Assembly: GCA_007128625.1 (NCBI GenBank)
Contig: SKXC01000033.1
Location: forward strand, 1 to 35,546
DNA: 35,546 bases
Reading direction: 5' to 3'
DNA from: Syntrophomonadaceae bacterium
Lineage (GTDB): Bacteria; Bacillota; Dethiobacteria; DTU022
The position numbers and the translations under genes were made by a program. The notes under the pieces were generated by a model. The model was not told where the DNA came from, ran no database searches, and saw only the letters and a program-made list of their open reading frames with translations. Shown here piece by piece: positions 28,541 through 35,546 of this stretch. Positions within the stretch are counted from its first letter, which is position 1. Each line of letters opens with the position of its first letter.

Positions 28541-28615
28541 GGGCGAATAGCTCAGGGGGAGAGCACCTGCCTTACAAGCAGGGGGTCGCAGGTTCAAAAC
28601 CTGCTTCGCCCACCA
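28541..28615 (+). tRNA. tRNA-Val (TAC), CCA encoded
   Basis: GGGCGAA...cctgc-CTTACAA-gcagg...TTCGCCC-A-CCA. Confidence 0.95.
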
Positions 28616-28622
28616 ACAGGCA

Positions 28623-28662
28623 AGGGATTTCAGGGGTTTCATACTCTTGGAATCCTTTTTAA
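28623..28662 (+). terminator. Probable terminator of the tRNA cluster
   Basis: AAGGgATTTCA...TGGAATCCTT with one bulge, then TTTAAT. Confidence 0.5.
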
Positions 28663-28709
28663 TATATGGCTCTGGATGTATTTTAATCAGGGGAAGAAAT
28701 GGAGATTGA

Positions 28710-29198
28710 TTAATTATCATAGTCACCGATACCGGGTATTACTGTGATTTCCCCGAGATTGTTAACTTCAACAAAGTAGTTTGGCTTATTGTTGCCCTGG
28801 TCTTTGGCCCACCTGTCAATATCTTTCCTTACGGGATCTGGTACTACAGGTGGTTTGCCCTCAATGTAATTACCAAAATAGCTATCTTCTTTATCTGAGC
28901 CTAAAGCAGGCAAACCTTCTTCTGTTGTCCCATCTGCAGATTTATGGTAAAAATACCCATCATTCATTAAAATATAATTGCCCCCTGTTCCATGTGCTTT
29001 ATACCATAAAGCACCGGCCCCTTTCAATACATATACATTTGCGTCATGAGCACTTTCTGCCGCTTTGCGCTGGAGACTCGTGCTGTAAATCAGCATTGCA
29101 ATCGTGATCAATACAGCTATAATAACCACAATAACCATCAATTCAACGAGGGTGAAACCTTTTTTATTTTTATTCAGTGTTTCCTTAAATTCCTTCAT
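28710..29198 (-). CDS. Type IV pilin-like protein (prepilin N-terminal methylation motif)
   Basis: NKKGFTLVELMVIVVIIAVLITIAMLIYSTSLQRKAAESA: G|FTLVE cleavage site and hydrophobic helix; C-terminal 120 aa unrecognised. Confidence 0.9.
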   Translation of the reverse strand: MKEFKETLNKNKKGFTLVELMVIVVIIAVLITIAMLIYSTSLQRKAAESAHDANVYVLKGAGALWYKAHGTGGNYILMNDGYFYHKSADGTTEEGLPALGSDKEDSYFGNYIEGKPPVVPDPVRKDIDRWAKDQGNNKPNYFVEVNNLGEITVIPGIGDYDN

Positions 29199-29362
29199 GT
29201 AATTGCAGTTCCTTTCAAATCAAATATTCCTGAACAAAGCCTAAAAAATAAGGTGGCAATCGCTACCACCCTTTTATTTCTTGCTCCCATCACTATTTCC
29301 TGCCTCGATAATCATTTCTTCCATTTAGTTATATAATCCATTAAGATTAGGAGGCATTGATC

Positions 29363-29586
29363 ATGGATTCCTATGAACAATACGAGCAGGATTTTGCAAG
29401 AATCAGCGAAGACAATGAAATAATACTGGATGAATTTGAAAAATGGCTTTCTGTTAAAAAGCTGTCACAAAAACCATAGACAATCATCGTGATAACGTGG
29501 ATTTCTATAGATACGAATTCCTCTTTTATGAAGAAGGTATAGATACTTCAGAAGGGGTAGGTGCAATGGATTTTTTTGGCTGTTAA
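29363..29586 (+). pseudogene. Frameshifted/truncated remnant of an integrase SAM-like-domain small protein
   Basis: Frame 1: MDSYEQYEQDFARISEDNEIILDEFEKWLSVKKLSQKP*; shifting -1 at cacaaaaacc restores ...KKLSQKTIDNHRDNVDFYRYEFLFYEEGIDTSEGVGAMDFFGC*, resembling the xLSxKTIxxHxxNVxFxxxxxL pattern. RBS ggagg upstream. Confidence 0.6.
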
Positions 29587-29620
29587 TAACTTAGTTTTCA
29601 TGAAAACTGTTTTAGGTAAA

Positions 29621-29652
29621 ATACAGCCGGAGACTGCAGCCTCCGGCTGTAT
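29621..29652. terminator. Bidirectional hairpin between the remnant and the DUF4282-like gene
   Basis: Perfect 12-bp arms ATACAGCCGGAG / CTCCGGCTGTAT. Confidence 0.7.
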
Positions 29653-29679
29653 TATGGACACCATGAAAGTTTATGTTTG

Positions 29680-30189
29680 TTAGCGGTTTAAACTTCTTGT
29701 AATTTCTTTTAGTTGGTCATATATATTGAAAAGCAGCATGATTAATTCCAGGTAAACTCTTAAAATGATGATTCCGATCAAGGCGCCTATTGGTGCTGCA
29801 ATAAGAGTTAATAATACCACTCCTATGCCGGTTGCTCTTATGGTAATTATCGAGCTTATAATTGCGACCAGGGCGCCAAAAACTATGGCAATAATGCCTA
29901 TTACGAATATAACCCTGATTATTTTAGGGGTAATTACCTCTCGCATCTGTATATCAAACAAAGATTTAAAAAACCCTTTTCCCTGGTCCTGATAATTCAT
30001 TATTGCTTCCTGAGAAGGATAGCTTGTTTCCGGTGATGCTTCTTCCCGGGGAGGATAGCTGTCTGGAGTAGTCTTGTCCATATCGTGTTCTTCGCCAATA
30101 AATGAGTGGCAGTGCTTACACTTAACTGCTTTCAGCTTTATTTCTCCTCCGCATAATGGACAGTTTCTAGATTCTTTTTCGTTCATCAT
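29680..30189 (-). CDS. Zinc-ribbon membrane protein, DUF4282-like
   Basis: CPLCGGEIKLKAVKCKHC zinc ribbon, then GFFKSLFDIQMREVITPKIIRVIFVIGIIAI... with two TM segments. Confidence 0.75.
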   Translation of the reverse strand: MMNEKESRNCPLCGGEIKLKAVKCKHCHSFIGEEHDMDKTTPDSYPPREEASPETSYPSQEAIMNYQDQGKGFFKSLFDIQMREVITPKIIRVIFVIGIIAIVFGALVAIISSIITIRATGIGVVLLTLIAAPIGALIGIIILRVYLELIMLLFNIYDQLKEITRSLNR

Positions 30190-30484
30190 TCACCCTCCTG
30201 TTTTTTACAGATTAACTGGTTCAGAAATACCTTGATCACTTGAAAGAATTAGTTTCTTGTCTCGGTAAATAATATAACAAACAGATCAAGTTGTCTATTG
30301 TTGTTTAAGATTGAGTTGATCAAAAATGATTGTTCGCACAATTGCCAGGCAGGATTTTAAAAGCTTTAAAAGAACTTCATTATGTAAAGCGGTTTCAAAA
30401 TAAAAAAACTGGTCATAATTGATTACTGCACATCATCATGCTATGCTTGTTAGCCAAATTTTGAATAAGGAAGTGAGAATTAAG

Positions 30485-31066
30485 ATGGAAAAGAAGAAAC
30501 CAGACCGGGAAGAGGCTATGGCCCTTTTAAAAAAGCACAATAAAAACGATGCTTTAATCAAGCATGCCCTGGCAGTGGAAGCGGTTATGGGACATTTTGC
30601 CGAAAAATTTGGTGAAGAAGATCCGGAAAAATGGCGGGTTATAGGGCTGATCCATGATTTGGATTACGAAAAATATCCTGAGGAACACTGTATGAAAACA
30701 AAGGAGATCCTGGTGGAAGAAGGATGGCCGGAAGATTATATCAGGGCAGTCCAGAGCCATGGCTGGAAGATTTGTACGAATGTAGAGCCGGTGGAGAATA
30801 TGGAAAAAGTTCTTTATACCATAGATGAGCTTACCGGTTTAATTGTTGCCACTGTATTAATGCGTCCCAATAAAAGTATTATTGATCTTACCGCCAAATC
30901 GGTAAAGAAGAAATTTAAACAGAAAAATTTTGCTGCCGGTGTAAACCGTGAAGTGGTGGAAGAAGGGGTTAGTCTTTTAGGGATGGAATTAAATGAAGTT
31001 ATTGAAGATACAATCAAAGGGATGCAACCTGCTGCAGAAGAGCTGGGACTTAAAGGAGACCTGTAG
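30485..31066 (+). CDS. HD-domain phosphohydrolase family protein
   Basis: LIKHALAVEAVM, VIGLIHDLDYEKYPEEHCMK, IRAVQSHGW. ATG at 30485 preferred (MEKKKPDREEAM) over track start 30419. Confidence 0.85.
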   Translation: MEKKKPDREEAMALLKKHNKNDALIKHALAVEAVMGHFAEKFGEEDPEKWRVIGLIHDLDYEKYPEEHCMKTKEILVEEGWPEDYIRAVQSHGWKICTNVEPVENMEKVLYTIDELTGLIVATVLMRPNKSIIDLTAKSVKKKFKQKNFAAGVNREVVEEGVSLLGMELNEVIEDTIKGMQPAAEELGLKGDL

Positions 31067-31145
31067 ACTGGTTTACCCCGGTTCTATAACTTTTAGACTA
31101 TGAATGACCAAACGAATGAGCTAATAGAATTTGCTTTTGCTTCTT

Positions 31146-31823
31146 TTATTCATTGAGATTTCTTTTTTCTCCGGTAACCAAAAAAATAACTTCTTCGGCA
31201 ATGTTGGTGGCATGGTCGGATATTCTTTCCAGCCAGCGTCCAACAAATAGCAGATGTGTTGCCTGGGTTATTGTTTTAGGGTTTTCCATCATGATGGTCA
31301 GCAGCTCTCGGAAGATCTGCCCAAACAACATATCCACCTGATCATCATCTGTTCCCACCGCTATAGCCAATTCAACATTCTCTTGCACGTAGGCATCCAG
31401 GGACTGCTTGACCATTTTCTGGCTTAACACAGCCATCCGGGGGATGTCAACCAGGGGCTTAATCAGCGGCTGATCTGCTATCCGGAGGGTAATTTTGGAA
31501 ATGCTTGTGGCATAATCGGCCATCCGCTCCAGGTCATTAATCATTTTAAAAAGGGTGGCTACACGGCGTAGATCCTTGGCCATGGGCTGTTGAGTAGCGA
31601 TTACTTCCAGGCATTTTTCCTCTAATTCCTGTTCCAGCTGATCAATCTTATCGTCACCTTCAATTACAGCCCGGGCCAGGTTCATGTCCTGGTTTTTCAA
31701 GGCTTCGATAGAACGTCCGATGGCTTCTTCCACCAGACTGCCCATATATTGCAGATTATCCTGGAGCCAGTTCATTTTTTCAGCAAAAACGACTTTTCGA
31801 TTACCAGTTTCTAACCTGTTCAT
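31146..31823 (-). CDS. phoU: Phosphate signalling complex protein PhoU
   Basis: Two PhoU repeats (DLRRVATLFKMINDLERMADYATSISKI; FVGRWLERISDHATNIAEEVIFLVTGE). Confidence 0.95.
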   Translation of the reverse strand: MNRLETGNRKVVFAEKMNWLQDNLQYMGSLVEEAIGRSIEALKNQDMNLARAVIEGDDKIDQLEQELEEKCLEVIATQQPMAKDLRRVATLFKMINDLERMADYATSISKITLRIADQPLIKPLVDIPRMAVLSQKMVKQSLDAYVQENVELAIAVGTDDDQVDMLFGQIFRELLTIMMENPKTITQATHLLFVGRWLERISDHATNIAEEVIFLVTGEKRNLNE

Positions 31824-31873
31824 TTTTTATCTCCTTTTATATCAAGATTTATATCAAGACCTTGTATTGCAGT

Positions 31874-32725
31874 TTATCCAAAACGTCCGGTAATATAGTC
31901 TTCCGTGCGCTTATCCTGCGGGTTGGTAAATATGTTTGATGTAGTCCCCCATTCAATCATCTCTCCCTGCAGGAAAAACCCTGTATTATCAGAAATACGT
32001 GCAGCCTGCTGCATGTTATGGGTGACTATAATAATCGTGTAATCATTACAAAGATTCCTGACTAAGTCTTCAATGCGCTGGGTGGCTATCGGGTCAATGG
32101 CTGATGTTGGTTCATCCATGAGTAAAATACGGGGTTTAACCGCCAGGGCCCGGGCAATGCACAGCCGCTGCTGCTGGCCTCCGGATAAGGCTAAAGCCGG
32201 TTCATTTAAGCGGTCTTTAACTTCATCCCATAAAGCTGCCCCTTTTAGACTGTTCTCTACAATTTCAGTCAAAGCAGTCTTGTTTTTTAAACCATCAATC
32301 CGTGGACCATAAGCAATATTATCAAAAATACTCTTCGGAAACGGGTTTGGATGTTGAAAAACCATGCCCACTTTTTTCCGAAGATTTACTACATCAGTAT
32401 TTGGAGCATAAATATTCTTACCATGAATTTTTACTTTCCCTTCCAACCTGGTTCCAGGGATCAAATCATTCATGCGATTGAGAACTCTTAAAAAAGTAGA
32501 TTTGCCACATCCCGAAGGACCAATTAATGCAGCAACTCCTTTTTCCTGAACTTTTACCGTAACATTAAATAAGGCCTGAACGGGTCCATAAAAAAAGTTC
32601 AGGTTTTCTGCTTTTACTTCGCAGTACTCATTTTCAATACTTTTGTTTAATTTACCTATTCCATGTTTGGCAGTTTCCTGAATCCTGGTTTCCTCTATTG
32701 TGACTTTAGCATTTGTCGACATCAT
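31874..32725 (-). CDS. pstB: Phosphate ABC transporter ATP-binding protein PstB
   Basis: [56 protein letters not shown]. Confidence 0.97.
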   Translation of the reverse strand: MMSTNAKVTIEETRIQETAKHGIGKLNKSIENEYCEVKAENLNFFYGPVQALFNVTVKVQEKGVAALIGPSGCGKSTFLRVLNRMNDLIPGTRLEGKVKIHGKNIYAPNTDVVNLRKKVGMVFQHPNPFPKSIFDNIAYGPRIDGLKNKTALTEIVENSLKGAALWDEVKDRLNEPALALSGGQQQRLCIARALAVKPRILLMDEPTSAIDPIATQRIEDLVRNLCNDYTIIIVTHNMQQAARISDNTGFFLQGEMIEWGTTSNIFTNPQDKRTEDYITGRFG

Positions 32726-32798
32726 TTTTTACTAAGCTCCCCTACGGGAACTTTTAACACTCCCCTCGTTTTAATTATTAATAATCTGACTAATTGTA

Positions 32799-33707
32799 TT
32801 AAAGTCCTTTTGCAACCCGTTCCCGATAACGCTTGCGCAGAAGCACCGCTGCCAGGTTAAGCAGGCAAACAAGAACCAGCAGGATCAGGGCGGTTCCATA
32901 GGCAATAGGGCGAACCTGGGAAATAGCATGGTGCTGGGTAGACATAATAAACAAATGGTAGGGCAGGGCCATGAACTGGCTTCTGATTGAGTCAGGCAGG
33001 TGCGGCAGAAAAAATGCTGCTCCGGTGGCCAGGATCGGAGCGGTTTCCCCCGCAGCCCGGGCCAGGCCGAGGATAGTACCGGTCAGGATTCCGGGTATAG
33101 CCCGTGGCAGGACAACTGTTCTAACTACCTGCCAGCGGGTTGCTCCCAGGGCAAATGAACCTTCACGGTAAGCTCTCGGAACAGTTCTCAATGCTTCTTC
33201 AGAAGCGGTAACTGTAACCGGCAGGGTTAGCAGCCCCAGGGTAAAACCGGCAGCAATCAAAGATGGACCAAAGCCAAAAATTTTAACAAATACGGCCATA
33301 CCGAAAAGGCCAAATACAATTGAAGGAACACCGGCCAGGTTCCGTACAGACATGCGCACCAGGCGGGTAAATTTACCCTGCACAGCATATTCATTAAGGT
33401 AAATTGCAGCTCCAACACCCAGAGGTACAGCAAAAGCAATTGTAATCAGGGTGACATAGAATGTACCTACAATAGCCGGGAAAATTCCACCTTCAGTCAT
33501 CCCGACCCGGGGTGGCTGGGTTAGGAATTCCCAGTTTATTACTCCTGCACCCTTGGAAACAATATCAAAAACTATTATGCCCAGGATGAAGAGAACCAGG
33601 ACCAGGGTTAAGCGAAGAGCCCAGAAACCAACCAGCTCATAGCTGTGCCATTCAGACGTCTTATGCTTTTTTACTGCAATACCTTGCTTAAGCACTTCTG
33701 CTTTCAT
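32799..33707 (-). CDS. pstA: Phosphate ABC transporter permease PstA
   Basis: NLAGVPSIVFGLFGMAVFV..., ALGATRWQVVRTVVLPRAIPGILTGTILGLARAAGETAPIL; overlaps pstC by 4 nt. Confidence 0.96.
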   Translation of the reverse strand: MKAEVLKQGIAVKKHKTSEWHSYELVGFWALRLTLVLVLFILGIIVFDIVSKGAGVINWEFLTQPPRVGMTEGGIFPAIVGTFYVTLITIAFAVPLGVGAAIYLNEYAVQGKFTRLVRMSVRNLAGVPSIVFGLFGMAVFVKIFGFGPSLIAAGFTLGLLTLPVTVTASEEALRTVPRAYREGSFALGATRWQVVRTVVLPRAIPGILTGTILGLARAAGETAPILATGAAFFLPHLPDSIRSQFMALPYHLFIMSTQHHAISQVRPIAYGTALILLVLVCLLNLAAVLLRKRYRERVAKGL

Positions 33708-34582
33708 TTATTCACCTCCGGCTTACGCTGGATTAAAATATCAGCTAAAAGGTTAACTAAAAAAGTTATCAGGAAAAGCAGTAAACCCGCCACAAACAAA
33801 GCATGGAAATGGGTGGAGTTAAAAACCACATCCCCGATATCAATGGCAATACCGGCGCTTAGGGTCCTGACCGAATCAAGGAATGATTCCGGCCGGGCAA
33901 CCATGTTGCCCGTTACCATTAAGACGGTCATTGTTTCGCCAATTGCCCTGCCCATCCCGAGCATGGCTGAAGCAGTGATCCCGGAAAAAGCGGCCGGAAT
34001 GGTAATTTTCCAGATGGTCTGCCAGCGGGTTCCGCCGAGGGCCAGTGAAGCATGGCGGTATTCTTTGGGCACTGCAGTAATGGCATCTTCAGCCAGGGTA
34101 ATAATTGTTGGTAAAGCCATTATTCCAACCAGGATTGCTCCGTTAAGTGCGGTCAGACCGCTGTTTAAGTTGAAGGTTCTGGCTATTAGTGGAGCAAGTA
34201 CCACCAGGCCAAAAAAGCCGAGTACTACAGAAGGCACACCGGCTAACACCTCAACAATCGGCTTAAAAACCTCCCTTTCCCAGGGTGAAGCGATTTCCGC
34301 CAGGTAGGCTGCTGCAGCAACACCTGTAGGCACTGCAAAGATTAATGCTCCCAGTGTTACCATTAAGGTGCCATAGATCATATTAAGCAGGCTGTAAGTC
34401 GGTTCACCATAAGCTCCCGGGTTCCATCTGTCTGCAGCAAAAAATGGGCCAATTCCCAGTTCAGTTAAACCGGGCATGCTGTTGGAAAACAAAATGTAAA
34501 GAATGCCGACCAGGAATAAAATAATTGCCAGTCCGCAGAGAGTAAATATTGTTCTCATTGCTTTTTCTGTAATGGCTGTCAA
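33704..34582 (-). CDS. pstC: Phosphate ABC transporter permease PstC
   Basis: VEVLAGVPSVVLGFFGLVVLAPLI..., SLALGGTRWQTIWKITIPAAFSGITASAMLGMGRAIGETMTVLMVTGN. Confidence 0.96.
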   Translation of the reverse strand: MTAITEKAMRTIFTLCGLAIILFLVGILYILFSNSMPGLTELGIGPFFAADRWNPGAYGEPTYSLLNMIYGTLMVTLGALIFAVPTGVAAAAYLAEIASPWEREVFKPIVEVLAGVPSVVLGFFGLVVLAPLIARTFNLNSGLTALNGAILVGIMALPTIITLAEDAITAVPKEYRHASLALGGTRWQTIWKITIPAAFSGITASAMLGMGRAIGETMTVLMVTGNMVARPESFLDSVRTLSAGIAIDIGDVVFNSTHFHALFVAGLLLFLITFLVNLLADILIQRKPEVNK

Positions 34583-34687
34583 ATCTATCCCACCCTTTAT
34601 CTTGAAGAGCTACAGCTGTTATTTAAACTGCCCTGCAGCCTTAAGTATGAAGCTGACCGCAGGGCTTTTATTATTATCCCTGGTTTT

Positions 34688-35546
34688 TTATTCCAGGGCG
34701 TTTTTATTAAACGCACGGTCTGCTTCTGTTATCGGATAAAATCCTTCCTCAAGCACTATGCTCTGACCGGCATCACTTACTTCGAAAAGGAGGAAATCGA
34801 GCAGGGCGCCTTCAGGTTTACCGGCCATGTACTGGTAAAGGGGGCGGGTCAGCGGATAGCTGCCGCTGGTAACATTCTCCAGCACAGTCGGATCGTATGC
34901 TTCAGAACCTTCATCTGCTGCTATTTTTAATGCCTTGACACCATCTTCATCAGCATAACCGATAGCAGCATAACCTATACCGCCCTTGTCGCCGATTACA
35001 GCTTCAACAATGTCTGAAGTGCCGGCCATGTTGCGCTTTCTTTCCGAATACTCGCCCTGGACTACCAGTTCCATGAAGAAAACATAGGTCCCGGAAGTGC
35101 TCTGCCTTCCATAAAGGGTTATTTCCTGGTCATTTCCGCCAACCTCGGACCAGTTGGTTATTTCACCACGGTAAATTGCACCGACCTGGTCAACAGTCAA
35201 AATTTCAACTGGGTTGGTATCATTTACCAGCACGGCAACCCCGTCCACGGCAAAGCGGACAGCATAAGGTTCTTCACCGTGATTATCCCTGAGAGCATCT
35301 TCTTCTGTATCTCTCATCGGGCGCGACGAGTTAGCCACATCAATATCGCCGTCAATCAGGGAAGAAATGCCAACACCGGAGCCACCACCGGTAACCGCGA
35401 TAGAAACATGGGGATTATCATTCATATATTCCTCTGCCAATCTAGCTACCACGTTAACTTCGGAATCAGAGCCGCCGAGCATTAATGAAGCTGCTTCCAG
35501 GGGTGCTTCTTCACCATTTGTATCTTCTGCTTCTTCAACCGGCTCA
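34688..35546 (-). CDS. pstS: Phosphate ABC transporter substrate-binding protein PstS (5' end outside window)
   Basis: GGSGVGISSLIDGDIDVANSSRPM, VDQVGAIYRGEITNWSEVGG, GRQSTSGTYVFF; the frame stays open through the window end (EPVEEAEDTNGEEAPLEAASLMLGG...). Confidence 0.93.
   Translation of the reverse strand, partial: EPVEEAEDTNGEEAPLEAASLMLGGSDSEVNVVARLAEEYMNDNPHVSIAVTGGGSGVGISSLIDGDIDVANSSRPMRDTEEDALRDNHGEEPYAVRFAVDGVAVLVNDTNPVEILTVDQVGAIYRGEITNWSEVGGNDQEITLYGRQSTSGTYVFFMELVVQGEYSERKRNMAGTSDIVEAVIGDKGGIGYAAIGYADEDGVKALKIAADEGSEAYDPTVLENVTSGSYPLTRPLYQYMAGKPEGALLDFLLFEVSDAGQSIVLEEGFYPITEADRAFNKNALE

Noticed and set aside
28371-28615. Repeated tRNA-like sequences considered as a repeat array
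   Set aside because: They are three distinct, complete tRNA genes with encoded CCA, not a CRISPR or tandem repeat.
33645-34307. 220-aa plus-strand ORF over pstA/pstC
   Set aside because: Antisense of two clear PstC/PstA coding regions; composition typical of shadow ORFs.
1-35546. CRISPR arrays, insertion sequences, prophage or toxin-antitoxin modules
   Set aside because: No regularly spaced direct repeats, transposase motifs or phage structural genes were seen on either strand.

Overview
This window is a chromosomal segment that looks Clostridia-like (inferred from gene content and order). Most of it is the conserved Firmicutes block mtaB // hit-rpsU-yqeY-nfeD-floA-phoH-pgpH(yqfF)-ybeY-dgkA-cdd-era-recO-[T-box]-glyQ-glyS-yqfL(PPDK regulator)-ppdK-dnaG-rpoD. 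It is followed by a tRNA-Asn gene, a tRNA-Met/Glu/Val cluster, some short accessory genes, and a minus-strand pstSCAB-phoU operon cut at the right edge. There is no CRISPR array, rRNA or recognisable transposon. The most unusual items are: (1) a single ORF fusing an intact cytidine deaminase to a TrmO/TsaA (UPF0066)-like tRNA-modification domain; (2) a three-part flavoprotein fusion (GltD/NfnB-like + 2x[4Fe-4S] + MvhD/FlxD-like domain) encoded directly after ppdK, with a 29-codon upstream ORF; (3) a glycine T-box whose specifier and acceptor-pairing bases can be read directly; (4) a minus-strand HAD-YlbF-MnmH block inserted between mtaB and hit; (5) replacement of the usual yqfC/yqfD position by about 0.5 kb of apparently non-coding DNA; and (6) a frameshifted gene remnant in the accessory region. 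Most of the rest is ordinary housekeeping sequence. Domain calls come from motif recognition only; no searches were run.
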